64,000 nt of DNA. Source: Rhizophagus irregularis (lineage: Eukaryota > Glomeromycota > Glomeromycetes > Glomerales > Glomeraceae). Positions 52,436 through 64,000 of this stretch are shown here, piece by piece (positions within the stretch are counted from its first letter, which is position 1; each line of letters opens with the position of its first letter). The stretch is taken from positions 2,668,501 to 2,732,500 of the forward strand of contig NC_089456.1 in the NCBI RefSeq assembly GCF_026210795.1, read 5' to 3'. The position numbers were made by a program, and so were the translations under genes. The notes beneath the pieces are model-generated. The model ran no database searches, had not been told where the DNA came from, and saw only the letters and a list, made by a program, of their open reading frames with translations.

Positions 52436-54459
52436 TTATTCTCTTTTTGATTTTCGATCATCGGACGAAGGATTCATTAATAAAAATCTAAATAATTTAA
52501 TTAATTTAACTACAATAAACCCGATAATACTAAGAATGATGATTAATAAAATTGCAAAAATATCAAGATTATTTGCTCTAATAATTCCCATCCTAGTATC
52601 AGCAGGGAACCATTCCTTTAAAAAGTCATTATTAAAATCTTCTACAAAAGTACTACTATGTAACATATATTCAATCAAATCAGCAGCTCTAAACTTTCTC
52701 TTACTATTAATTTTAGCTAAAACTTTCATTCTTTCTGAATTTTTCTTTACTTTCTCATCCTTTAATAATGAATCCATTTTATTTAAAATGTCGTTAATAT
52801 CCAAATTATTTAAACTTAATGATGATGCTACACCAGCTGTAATCAATTTTTGTGCGTTACCTATCTGATCACCAGCATGTGGTAAAACTAACACAGGAGT
52901 ACCAGTATATAGAGTTTCATGAGAACTTCCTGCTCCTCCATGACTAACAAACAATTTCGTATTGGTATGATTAAGTACAGTGAATTGTGGAGCAAATTTT
53001 GTAATATGAATATGTGGATGTTCGTTATTTAGTATTGGTGAAGTTTGAACTTGTGTACCATCAGATAACTTTAATGTAGGATGGAAATTATCTTTTGATG
53101 TCTCAACTAATGCCCAAACTACGCCATCAACTATTTTTTTATTGATTGCTTCAATAAACGATTGTAAAAGTTTACTGTTGTTATCAGTGGTTGTAAAGAA
53201 ACGTGTACCAAAAGCTACATATAGAACGCGTTCATGCCCATTTATAAAATAAGAAAGTTCTGGTGAAAGTGGTGGATATTCTTCTGATAATATCGGTCCG
53301 ATGTCCTAAGAATGAAAAAAAGGGAAATTAATATTATCATTTTATCAAATTCCATAAATAGTATAGTAAAGAAGTAAATACTATCATTTACCTGAACATA
53401 CGGTGGTAAAGTCTGCGGTAGCTATAAGTAAGAAAAAAAAGTTTGATTTAAAAAAAAAAACTTCGCTTTTAATAAACCTAAACAATTTTACTATTAATAA
53501 TTTATTTATTAATAATTACCTCAAAACCGAAGAAAGTATCAATCAAAACTAAAGAGGATTTCACACCTCTTCCAAGAGCAATATTACCAGGTTCAATATT
53601 CAATTGTTTTCTTACATCATTTATTTGATTCATAATGCTATTAAATGAATAAATAAATAGTAAAGGTTGAATGAAATTACATCTAAATCTTTCCAAAATT
53701 GATGCATTTTCTAATGAAATGCTACAGCCGAACATCGGATCAGATTTATATGGCTTAGGATCCATTACTAAAATAAAATATGAAAATAGAAGAATATTAT
53801 TAATGATATAAAATAAAATAAAAAATTGGGAAAAAAAAATGTTTTGTAATTACTTCGAAGTCCTGAAGTGAATCCGACAACAGGTTTCTTTAGGGCGTGA
53901 GCAATGTCTATACAAGCATCATTTAGCAGTAAATCGCAAAAAAATAAGTCGGTATTATATTCTTCAGCAACACTTTTGTATATTTCATATACTCTTTCGT
54001 AGGATTTTGCGCCTAATTCCAAAAGTTTTGACATTTTATCAAAAGTAATTGCTTCGTTATTGACTTCAATTCCAATATCTCTCAAGCCTATTTTAGGACC
54101 TAATGAAATTTGCTTGATAGCTGGGTATTCTATTGATGTATCATTTTCTCCTGACGCTACTAAAATCACCTATACGGTATATTAAGAATGAAAAATATGA
54201 ATAAACCGATCCAAGATACGTTAAATAAACAAAAAATCCTTACATTGTAACCTCTTTCAACCAATATCGTAGCAATATCTAACATTGGTTTAACATGACT
54301 TCTTCCGCCAGGAAAAGAAGCAAACATAATATTTTTGGGTATGTTTGAGCGATCTATATCAACTCCTCTAGAAATATAGTTTTGTGTCGCAGTATTAGCA
54401 TTGACACATAATAATAGGAAAGGAACCAATAATAATAAAAGTGATTTTCTTTTAATCAT
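52436..54459 (-). CDS. UDP-glycosyltransferase, ER membrane type
   Basis: Five exons with GT-AG introns: 54244-54459, 53854-54169, 53520-53767, 53392-53421 (30 bases) and 52436-53305. They join in frame to 559 residues. The start MIKRKSLLLLLVPFLLLCVN is a signal peptide. Next comes IMFASFPGGRSHVKPMLDIA, the acceptor-side motif with the catalytic His position of the GT1 family. The donor-sugar loop lies in the last exon: KFAPQFTVLNH, FVSHGGAGSSHETLYTG, PVLVLPHAGDQIGNAQ, a PSPG-like signature. Near the C-terminus is a membrane helix (IFAILLIIILSIIGFIVVKL) and a short cytosolic tail ending KSKRE, a KxKxx ER-retrieval signal. It most likely transfers a sugar from a UDP donor to a sterol, lipid or other small hydrophobic molecule in the ER lumen; the acceptor is unknown. 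Confidence 0.9.
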
Positions 54460-57355
54460 TTTTTGTTGACTTTAATAATGAATATTAACTATAGGAACTA
54501 TAGGATATATATATATTTTCTTACAAAAAATTTTATTAAAACATCGACGGATAAATTTACGGAATCTTCGATTTTTGTATTTAATTAAATTTACATTTAT
54601 AGTAAAAGTTGTTTGAGAATCATGCATCTTTATTTGGTTTACAAAAATGGAATAGAGAAAAATTTTACTTTAAGGCAAGTATTTATCCGATAGCCACAGT
54701 CATGTGCCGAAAATCATCTATTTAAATTCGGTAAATCGATAATCAACGGTACGGAATGATTTAGCCGATGTATGCAATTAAAATAAGGTTCATAATCGTT
54801 TACGTAATTTTTTTTTCACCAGTACGACAGAACCACGTGTATTGTTTGTTTATCTTTTTTCTTTTTATCATTGTTCAATGAGCAAAGTTTTTTAAAAAAA
54901 GAAAAAAGGTCAAATTTGAGGCGTACGTTGTGAGATTTTAGTCACGAGAATGTGAGATAAATCAATTCTGTACTGCATATGAATGGCGTATTCAAATTCG
55001 CAATTACACAATTACATTCATTTTTAATTTTATTAAGGATAGCGTATTGAGTGACCAAAATTGGTGAGAAAACAAAAAAAATCAAATGAATGAATAAATA
55101 AAATAAAAATAAAAATAAAATAAATCTCAATAATAAATCTCATTAAATGAATAAAATAAAATAAAAATAAATCTCAATAATTTATGAAAAAAAAATAAAA
55201 GTAAAAAACTCGCCCAAGAACTTAAACCTCGAACTACTTGAGTATGAGTCCAAACTTTAGCCAGTCGTTTTTTCTTAATCTGGAGGAAGAATAAAATTTT
55301 TTAATATCTTTGATTTTTTGATTAACGTTAATAAAAAAAAAAAGATTTTCAAAAAAAAAAATTTCTTTATTACAAAAATTTATTTTAATAAAAGAAATTC
55401 TCTTGCTCACAATACCAATTACGATCTAAAATTTGCTAGTAAAATCTAAATTTCATTTTATATCAGTTTTATATATAAAACAAAGCTTCACAATTCTTAA
55501 TCAAAAATTTCAAGGGTATTATATACGTATATGGGTATATCGTATATATATCATGTGGTTCCGGTCATTTGTTTAGGATTGTCTACATGGAAAATATTAA
55601 TAACCAATAAAATTCAAGACGCAAAATAATAAATTCATATTCGCAACTTCATAACTTAAACGAAACGAGACTTAATAATGGATTTTTAATAAATATTCGT
55701 GTCATACGATCTTTTTTTTTTTGAGGAATTGCTCATAATAATAAGAATTCCGAAGATTTTAAATTTAGATAATGAAGTTGAAGTTGGCGTGTAATTTTTA
55801 CTACAGAGATAAAATTAACACGTGATACGTAATACGCTTTAAAGAAAATGACGTCATTTCTGGCACATAAATGATAGAATTTCAATTAAACTTATTTTAT
55901 TTTGCATCGCTGTTCTGCATAAGTTATTTATATTTTAAACCCCAGAAATAAACCTCTATAAATTTATGAAATTTATGATCACATTTACAAAATAAATTAC
56001 ATTCACTAATTTAGAGGGTTGGAAAATTAATTTTGAGAAACATATTGTAACAATGTAACATGGTTGATTTCTTCTAACAATTCTCAACACATATTTGGAA
56101 TTTTTGCTATGACTACCATAGTTTTATAAATTATTAAAAGTAAATTAAACGCGAAAAAAACTTTGATATTCATTTTTCCAATTAGTTTAAAAAAGTTTAT
56201 TTAAGATATTATTAGCTTATATTATTGGTATTATATACATAGCATACGTACTTACGTAGTATAATTCAACTTTTTGTTCTTCCAATAAATATAAGATGGA
56301 TTACCACCAACTGTATAAAAAAAAGACGTTGTTCTAGTTTCACGTTGATTTATGTTGATAAAATTTTAACTTTTATAGATTTTAAAATGTAAATTCAAAA
56401 TAATCCGGTAAACATTTTATTATTATCGTTATTTATTCACTTCTTGTAATATACTTTGTTTTTTTATAAATTACGTAATCATCCCATGTTAAAGATGAAA
56501 TTTATGCAAAAGAGATCAAAATATTATTATTTAATAATTCATATGTATCATGTTTTTTCAATAATTTACCAGCGAAAATTAATTTTTGTTTTGCCTTCAA
56601 TAGTATACCTTCAATAGTAAGAATTTTCATTTTACTGTACCCGTTAATGTTTAACATTAATGTTTTAATAAATACACAGTTTCGTCAAAAAATTTGATCC
56701 TTCTACAATTACTATTTGTAATCTGATCCTAGTATTACTATTTTACATTGTTAGTTTTGTTAGTTGGAACTTTACCACCAAATAAATGAGGTATATTTCA
56801 TCCAATTGGTTAATTATTTCCTGAAAAAGCGTTATGAGAAATTAATTGACATCCCCTCTGTTTAATCATTAAGTTTGTTTAAATTCAGTTATTCTCTTTC
56901 TCCCTCAAATTTTTTAGCCAGAAAGGATGTTAGTTTGGAATGATTTAAATTATGTTTATTAATTAAATCTTTCTCTATTATATCTTTTTTTTAAAAAAAA
57001 AGGATGGGCAAATATAATAAGTAAGATTACCTGAATAAAAAAATCACTATGCATGTCAAACGAATTAATATTGTTTAAATTTTCTTATATTTCAATGAAC
57101 TTATAGCTCAGTAAAACATGAGTAGTTATTCCATAAAACCATGATAAAATAACAATACACATACTTATAATTCATATATAATACTTATGTTTATTATTTA
57201 TAAAACAACTACTAGTACTGTTACTAGTACTAATACTACAATGTAGGTAGGATAAAATTAAAATAAGCAAGAAAAAAGTGAATATGTAAAATAACATTAC
57301 AAATAAGACAAAAAAAGAACTCAAAGGAGAATGTAGATGATGATGAGTTTTAGGA
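54460..57355. other. Intergenic, no gene seen
   Basis: About 2.9 kb of AT-rich sequence. It has AATAAAATAAAAATAAATCTC-like short repeats at 55090-55200 and nothing with a conserved coding phrase. The minus-strand frame 54942-55130 is a hydrophobic artefact of those repeats. Confidence 0.5.
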
Positions 57356-58812
57356 TTAGTGGAGATTTTGATGTCTTATTTCTATGATATAATTTGAAAT
57401 ATTTCCAAATTGTGCGTTATGGAAATCATATATATGAGTAACCTGCTTGGCAATATCAAGAAAAGTATTCTTTATGTCAACTGATTCATTGCGCCATAAA
57501 ATGGATGCAATTGAAGAAATTGTACTTAGAGGTAAATTCAGTCCCTGGTTTTTAGCTCGTAGTAAACAAGCTTTTCGGTACGCTACAAAACCACTAAATC
57601 CACGAAATTTTCGATGTTTTGGTAAAACCCGTAAAAAATCAGTAAGATCAGGCGGAAACAATGGTCGAATTTGCAACGACAGTGACCGAATTTGGTTAGT
57701 AGGTCCTGACATGTTACTTAAAGCTTCATATACTTCATCAATATCTGGTCTTAAATCTGGATCACCATTCCAACATTTTTGATAAAGTTGTTGATATTCC
57801 AAAGGTGTACCTTCAACTGGTTTTTCTCTAAGATCAAGATAACTAATATGAGATCCTAATACAATTCGTGAATAACCGAGGAAAGGAGGGCGTCCGCTTG
57901 AAATTTCCCATAATAAAACACCTAAACTATAAATATCAGATTTTTTATCTTTTTTGTAATTGATAATCTTAAAAAGTTGTGGTTCATTATATTCAGCCAT
58001 TCCTAATCCATTAGCCGTTGAATTTGTTGAATTAGACGTAGATTCTGATAATTATTTAGATGTTCCAAAGTCTGCGATCATTAGTCTATTATTATCAACT
58101 AATATGTTTTTTGCATGCTAGAAAAAAAAAAATAAATAAATCAATAGGACTTATAGGAAAATAGGACACAATGCTTAAATTATTTTATATTACCAAATCT
58201 CTATGAATTATTTGTTCGGAATGTAAATATTTTAATCCACATACAATATCTAAGGACATCTGAATTTTATCACTCCATTGAAGAAATTTAAAACTATTTT
58301 TTAAATATTCTCTTAAATTTCCTTGATTAGCAAATTCTAATACCATTGCGTACTTATTTGATAAAGGTTCTAATATAAAATAAAATTAGTAAATTATTAA
58401 ATAAAAAATTTACGTGAAGTATATAAACCTTTTGAAATTCCAAAAAATTTATTTATGTTTTGATGAAAACTGGCTTTCTTTAAATTCTTTAACTAATAGT
58501 ACATAAATTATTTGATATAAAATTATGTAATTAAACTTAATTATAAGAATATTTCAAAATTTACACCTAATTATAATATTATAATAATATTACCTCTTTA
58601 ACAAACTTGTTCATACTATTTTCGTCAACTGAAGAATGATCTATAAGGGTCTTTAATGCTATTTTAATTCCATGACTTTTCCAATCTGCGCTTTCTACAA
58701 TTCCAAATGATCCTTCTCCAACATTTTTCACACAACTGAACTCATTATATTCAACATAATGTATATCACCATCATTTATTTTCATATCAATCCATTCATT
58801 AAATGACGTCAT
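57356..58812 (-). pseudogene. TKL kinase fused to HMG box, one in-frame stop
   Basis: Exons 58594-58812, 58429-58492, 58194-58369 and 57356-58117 join in frame to 406 codons. The N-lobe has VGEGSFGIVESADW and IALKTL; the catalytic loop HRDL|HAKN is split by an intron; then come DFGTS, KKSDIYSLGVLLWEISSGRP and LRPDIDEVYEAL. Codon 175 is TAA (58052-58054) where the sister gene at 61.3 kb has CAA in DFGASKQLSES; otherwise the frame is clean. Directly after the kinase domain, in the same frame, residues about 325-387 read RKFRGFSGFVAYRKACLLRA, NQGLNLPLSTISSIASILWR, NESVDIKNTFLDIAKQ. This is a MATA-type HMG box, preceded by LFPPDLTDFLRVLPK as is usual for Rhizophagus HMG proteins (from memory). 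The sister gene has no HMG box. An internal ATG (57712) could start a separate 118-residue HMG protein. Confidence 0.75.
57416..57604 (-). other. HMG-box (MATA-type) domain
   Basis: Within the kinase reading frame. Support: the F-x-x-YRK near the first helix, the central ISxxAS..W..E pattern and the following K..F..IA, which together define the L-shaped three-helix DNA-binding fold. No close basic N-terminal wing is seen beyond HRKFR. HMG assignment is by motif recognition and needs a profile search to be firm. Confidence 0.65.
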
Positions 58813-58932
58813 AGTTAGGAAAAATAATTAATTGAATTAATTGAATTTAGGTTTTACGTTTAAACAGTTAAATTTTTATTCTTATTTTGAAGAAAATGAA
58901 GCAGTAAAATGAGGCAGATCATTATTAAGTTT

Positions 58933-58986
58933 GAAACATGCAGGGGGCGGCTATATATATATGTTTATGGTAGCACAGGTGACATC
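58933..58986 (-). promoter_or_regulatory. Shared kinase upstream block, left copy
   Basis: GAAACATGCAGGGG at 58933-58946 and AGGTGACATC at 58977-58986, separated by a TATATATATATG run. The same two strings stand in reverse orientation before the sister kinase. The block lies 120-175 bases from the ATG. Confidence 0.55.
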
Positions 58987-61169
58987 ACACAAGTTATTAT
59001 TTGTTTTTCACTTATATTAGATATATTAAGTTAGACATTTTATTTTTTTCTACTTTAAGAGCTTTAAAATTTTCAATACCGATATTCAGCGATTTCCGGA
59101 ATTTTCCGAAATAAATTTATATATATCAAATTATTATATTGCAGCGATTACAATGATCTGCACAACAGACAATTTGTGTCTCATAAATTTTACAATAAAT
59201 CGCTGCTTGTCATTCCAGTGATTTAACTGAACACGTGCTTTATTTGCTGCGCATATTTATCATATTTCTAAATTTATTGCAGTTTTCAGATTTTTGTGTG
59301 TGCTGTGATTACTAGGTGATTTATAATTACAGGACAATTGCCGGACAAATTGTTCAGTTTTTGTCCAGTAATCATCTTGTAATTAATTTTTTTACTGAGT
59401 AATTTGCATGTGAAGCAGGATTCTGAAAGCAGCGATAATAGAATTTTAATTTCTTGTCATTATTTAAAATGTCAATTTAACACCACACCCACATCCATTA
59501 ATATAATAGACGAACGATCATCTTTATATTCTTTCTGCTATAATTGCATAAGAAAATGAGCATTATGACACTATCGCAAATGAAGATTTTTAATGCATTT
59601 TTAGCTGAGGCCACTATTTAATAATTGTATCAATATAAATAAAAATGAATCACAAGGTTAATTTAAAGTTATTATTTATTGTTTACTTGATTACGTCAAT
59701 ATTTTAATAATAAATACTTTTAAAATAATTTATAAATTTCAATTATACTCAATTTTATTACGAAATATTTTGTATATCAATTGTATTTTTTCCTTTTTTC
59801 TCCTAAATGATTATATCGTAATTAAGAACTAGATCAGGAAAAATGGAAAAATTGGGTGTATTATTAGTATTTTAATCTAACCATAATTCCCAAAAAATCT
59901 ATTGTTTAGTATAGACGAAACCAAGTTATTTTTTTAGAAAGGAAATCACCATTTTTTAATTTATTCTTTTCAGTTCCCTTTTTGACATTTAAAATTGAAC
60001 GAAGAGAATAGTTTTAAAATATTGCTTTGATAATTTACATCGAAAATGATCAGCATCCCTAAAATCATCGCTTTCATCCAAATAAACTTTAAATAAGCTT
60101 TTCAATCACCGCTTTCATATATGTTAATAATGATGTCTCTTTAATCTATTTTATTATCTTCCCTAATCTAAACATTTTTTGTTTTCAAAAAAAAAAGAGA
60201 TGATTAATATGAAAACGAGGAGTCAACTATATGATTACAACTATGATAGTATATCTATTGAAAAAAACGTAAGTTAATTATACGAGGATGGATTTACTGC
60301 GCCAGATGGGGATGATTAAACGATATGTTTACCTCATTTACATTATGTATCCATAAAAGAAAAACTTACGGGGAGTATTGTTCCATAAAAGTATTTCATA
60401 TTTTATCTTATCGCAATTAAGAAAAAAATATATATATAATATAATAACATTTAAAGATTACGTAATAAATCGAAAATAATTATTTTTTTTATTAGAATTC
60501 TTTCTAAAAGTATAAACAAAAAATTTTGAAATTAACCTTGTGATTCGGCTTTGTCTTTATATTTAGTGCGATTATTACTGACACAATGGCTTCCGCTAAA
60601 AAAATGCATTAAAATCATCATTTGAAAAAGTGATCATTTTTTTCTGCAAATTATCTCAAAAGGAGAAAGAGGAGAATATTAAAAAGGGTACTAAAAATAA
60701 TGCCAAAAATACATATAAAGATCAAATTCTAGGCTTTTATCAAATTAGAAAATGCCTCAGAAAATTTAAACCATAGACCTTTTCTTTAAATCAAATGTTA
60801 TCTTTGTTTATCGAACGTCACGGTTAATATGCGCATAAGGCAAATAAAGCACGTGTTCAATTTAAATAATTTGAGTAACAATTTATTGTAAATTTATGTG
60901 TCACAAATTTTTGTAGGTTTTCTATTGTACAAATCGTTGTATTACCAAAAAAAAATTAGTTTTGTGATACAAACAAAAATACATATACCGGGAAATTCCG
61001 GAGGTCGCAAGATATTGTTATTTGAAAATTTTAAAACTCTTAAAGCAGGAAAAAAATAAATAAAAAGTCTAACCTCCCATAATATTAGCAATGAAAAATT
61101 TACCATTATGAAAAAAAAAATAAAAATGATAAATGATAGTATAACGAATGATCAACAACTTACTCCTCG

Positions 61170-61206
61170 GATGTCACCTGTAACAAAACACCCCTGCATG
61201 TTTCAG
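61170..61206 (+). promoter_or_regulatory. Shared kinase upstream block, right copy
   Basis: GATGTCACCT at 61170-61179 and CCCCTGCATGTTTC at 61191-61204, the mirror of the left copy but with a shorter spacer. It lies 96-132 bases before ATG 61302. Confidence 0.55.
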
Positions 61207-61301
61207 ATTAGATAATGATTTGCGTGTTACATCCTTGTTGGTTAAATATAAAAACCTTAAATTCAGGTAAATTTATAAAAAAAAAAAAATTCTTTCTAAC
61301 T

Positions 61302-62668
61302 ATGACGTCATTTAACGAATGGATTGATAAGATAAAAAGAAAAGATGGTGACATAGATTATATTGAATATAATGAGTTTAGCAATGTAAAAACGGTTGGG
61401 AAAGGAGCATTTGGAATTGTAGAAAGCGCAGATTGGAAAAGTTATGAAATTAAAGCAGCATTAAAGACTCTTATAAGTAATCCTACAATTGATGATTATG
61501 ATTTAAATAACTTTATTAAGGAGGTAATTATTATTTTTATTATTATATTTATTCGAAAATAATCTAAAAATTTAAAATAATTTTTTTAGTTGGAGAGTTT
61601 AAAAAAAGTCAGTTTTCATCCGAACGTAATTGGATTTTATGGAATTACAAAAGGTTAAATATTTACTTATAATTTTTATAAAATTTAACCTTTAATTTAT
61701 TAATTGTATTTTATTTTTAGAGCCCTTATCAAATAAATATATAATGGTGTTAGAATATGCTAATCAAGGAAATTTAAGAGAATATTTAAAAAATAATTTT
61801 AAATTTCTTAAATGGAGTGATAAAATTCAGATGGCCTTGGATATTGCACGTGGATTGAAATGTTTACATTTCAAAAATATAATTCATAGAGATTTGGTAA
61901 TATAATAATTTAAATTATCTTACCTTACTTTTTCTATTATTTTATTTATTTATTTATTTATTTTTTGATAGCATGCGAAAAACATATTAGTTAATAATAA
62001 TAGACTAATGATTACAGACTTTGGAGCATCTAAACAATTATCGGAATCTACGTCTAATTCAGCAAATTCAACGGCTAATGGATTGGGAATGCCTGAATAT
62101 AATGAACCACAACTTTTTAAGATTATTAATTACAAAAAAGATAAAAAGTCCGATATTTTTAGTTTGGGTGTTTTATTATGGGAAATTTCAAGCGGACGTC
62201 CTCCTTTTCCTGGCTATCCACGAAATGTACTAGGTTCTCATATTAGTTATCATAATCTTAGAGAAAACCCAATTTATGGTAATCCCCAAGAATATCAACA
62301 ACTTTATCAGGAATGTTGGGATAGCGAACCAAAGTTAAGACCCGATATTGAAAAAGTATATGAAACTTTAAGTCAACTAAGTCAAATTTCATTAAGTAAG
62401 TTTAATTTATCATCAAGGATTCTCCGTCTACTACATTTAGTAATATATTTATTTACATATTTATTTATATTTATTTATTTCGCCACCAATTACTATTTAT
62501 AGGAGAATCTTCACATAAACCTAATGGTTTCACAGAAGAAGCCTTAAAAAATTGTAAGTTATATATTAATTTTATATTTAAAATAATATAATACTTGACT
62601 AATTAATAACTAATAATGTTATAGGGTGTAAGTTATGCGTGGTCTACATTTCTGTTATTTATATATAA
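61302..62668 (+). CDS. TKL protein kinase
   Basis: Exons 61302-61523, 61590-61653, 61721-61896, 61972-62395 and 62503-62553, and probably 62625-62668, give about 326 residues in frame. ATG 61302 (MTSFNEWIDKI) is chosen because the sister gene starts identically; the frame is open 29 codons further upstream. Kinase features: glycine loop VGKGAFGIVESADW, AALKTL with the ATP-binding Lys, HRDLHAKN catalytic loop across an intron, DFGASKQLSES, KKSDIFSLGVLLWEISSGRP and LRPDIEKVYETL. All residues needed for phosphotransfer are present. The family is tyrosine-kinase-like and presumably phosphorylates Ser/Thr; substrate unknown. Unlike the sister, it ends shortly after the kinase domain (ESSHKPNGFTEEALKN, then WCKLC). 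The last exon is the least certain. Confidence 0.82.
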
Positions 62669-63223
62669 CTCAAATTAACAAAGTTCTTTATTCAAAAAAT
62701 GATTTGGCCAATATAGGGAGTAGGTTAAAATTATTATTAAATATTTTATGAATTAAGTTTACGTATAATTACGACTAACTAAATTCTTTAGGGAGTAATA
62801 ATATAAAGAGTAATAATATAAGGAGTAGGAATAATAATAATATTAGTAAGTTATTTATTTAATTCTGCTACCTACATTTATGTAGTATTTACGTATAATT
62901 TAAACTAATTAAATTTTTTATTTGATGATTATTTAGGTTGTAAGTTATTAGTTATTTCTATTATTATATATTTATTATGGTAATATTTATATTATTTATA
63001 ATTTTAATTAACCGAATTTTTTAAATAAAATATCTGGTGATTTACTTTAGTTGGTAGGTTGTAAATTTTAGGTTATCTGTTATTTATACAAAAACTAAAT
63101 TTTAATTATATTATATTGAATTCCTATTTAAATTATAGAGTAAGCATTAATAATATCTTTTTTTTTAATTTTAAATCTTAATATAAATTTTATACGAACT
63201 GTAATATAATTTTAAATTTATAG
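62669..63223. other. AT-rich, possible exon debris
   Basis: Contains the short repeated phrases GGGAGTAATAATATAA/AAGAGTAATAATATAA (62792-62830) and several ATTATTTAGGTTG-like strings. No exon is recognised, although the acceptor at 63222-63223 implies an upstream exon somewhere to the left. Confidence 0.4.
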
Positions 63224-64000
63224 ATTTGGAAAAAGTGGAAATGCAATTATGGATGAATTTATTCTTAAAAAAAATTTAAAATGGATTCCTTTTAAAAAAT
63301 TTAAAAATATTAAACATCTTTACGAAAGTGAAGTAAGTACTAGCTTCAAAGCTATTTTGTTAAATAATAATGGAGATAAAGAAGTGATGCTTAAATGTCC
63401 TAGTAATTTAAATGAAAATTTGTATGAATTTTTAGATAAAGTATGATAGTATATTATTTAATTTTTTTTTTAATCTAAATTATAATTTATTTATGCTAAT
63501 ATTTATTGTTATTTTTTATAGTTGGAATTTCATGAAAATTGCTTAAATTCAAATAATATTATTAATCTTTATGGATGTACAAAAGATCCAGATACTTTGA
63601 AATACATGGCAATAATGGATTATGCAAATAAGGGTAATTTACATGGAAGCTTAACAAAAATAATTAAATATAATTGGAAACAAAAATTATATATGTTGTA
63701 CCAAATTATTTCTGGACTGAGTGAAATACATAAACAAAGTATTATTCATTGTGATCTTCATGGTGCCAGTATTTTAATTCATAAAGATAAAGAAGATGAA
63801 GAAGATAAAGTTTATATTAGCGATTTTGAAATATGTCAGCCTGTAAAACCTTTTTTGAAAAAAGATAGTATTTATGGTGTTTTACCATTTATGGCACCTG
63901 AAGTTTTTATGCACGAATCTTATACTCCAGCTAGTGACATATATAGTTTTTCTATCATTATGTGGGAATTTACATCCGGAGTTCGACCATTTGATGGTAG
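63224..64000 (+). CDS. Predicted pseudokinase (TKL-like), partial
   Basis: Exon 63224-63440, entered after TATAG, reads FGKSGNAIMDEFILKKNLKW, then IPFKKFKNIKHLYESEVSTS and MLKCPS. Exon 63522-64000 continues with INLYGCTKDPDTLKYMAIMD, IHCDLHGASILI, ISDFEICQP, MAPEVF and DIYSFSIIMWEFTSGVRPFD and runs off the window. The first in-frame Met is 63249, but the SGNxxxDEFI phrase normally follows further N-terminal exons, so the start lies upstream. Key residues are altered: no glycine loop, HCDLHGAS where HRDLHxGN is usual (catalytic Asn replaced by Ser), and DFE for DFG. The C-lobe structure is well kept with no stops, which suggests a maintained scaffold rather than random decay. Confidence 0.72.

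Larger units (their letters stand above)
58813..61301. other. Divergent intergenic region of two sister kinases
   Basis: 2.5 kb without a recognised gene, between start codons pointing outward. The edges near the two starts are inverted copies of each other; the centre is ordinary AT-rich sequence. Confidence 0.55.

Noticed and set aside
52353-52868. 171-residue plus-strand frame
   Set aside because: Antisense of the last glycosyltransferase exon, whose sense strand has the donor-sugar signature and membrane tail.
57447-57782. 111-residue plus-strand frame
   Set aside because: Antisense of the HMG-bearing kinase exon.

Overview
The window is strongly AT-rich nuclear DNA from a fungus with short GT-AG introns. 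Three gene types together point to an arbuscular mycorrhizal fungus of the Rhizophagus/Glomeromycotina type: an expanded F-box family, expanded tyrosine-kinase-like (TKL) kinases, and a MATA-type HMG box. The assignment rests on recognising these families, not on a database search.

Layout. 0-2.4 kb is stacked minisatellites. 3.5-5.9 kb is a decayed TKL kinase gene with an 18-bp in-frame repeat tail. 7.3-7.6 kb holds a gene fragment. 8.0-23.5 kb carries five F-box genes (two minus, then three plus). 24-27.6 kb is an accessory zone of TIR elements, a transposase remnant and an orphan copy of the F-box promoter. 27.8-32.5 kb is a nine-exon ABCB transporter whose exons join in frame to 1267 residues. 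33.6-36.1 kb is a broken isopenicillin-N-synthase-like dioxygenase split by a 1543-bp TIR element. 36.5-39.4 kb is repeat-rich. 40.2-52.1 kb carries four more F-box genes, all minus. 52.4-54.5 kb is a five-exon ER-type UDP-glycosyltransferase. 57.4-64.0 kb holds three kinase genes: one fused to an HMG box and carrying a stop, one apparently intact, and one predicted pseudokinase cut by the window edge.

How it works together. The nine F-box genes are recent copies of one unit. They keep a near-invariant F-box, a variable leucine-rich body, and a shared upstream block (core TTGTGCGACAATATCG). Beyond that block most of the minus-strand copies keep a divergent cassette ending at AATAAA. The right-hand set is arranged as an inverted counterpart of the left-hand set, and the 3' flanks of the innermost genes match. 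I infer a family of SCF ubiquitin-ligase receptors evolving by duplication, recombination (one gene is a visible chimera) and decay (one has a frame break). Around them lie several short TIR elements, some with clear target-site duplications, and two related ~2-kb elements coding only for a coiled-coil/RRM-like protein.
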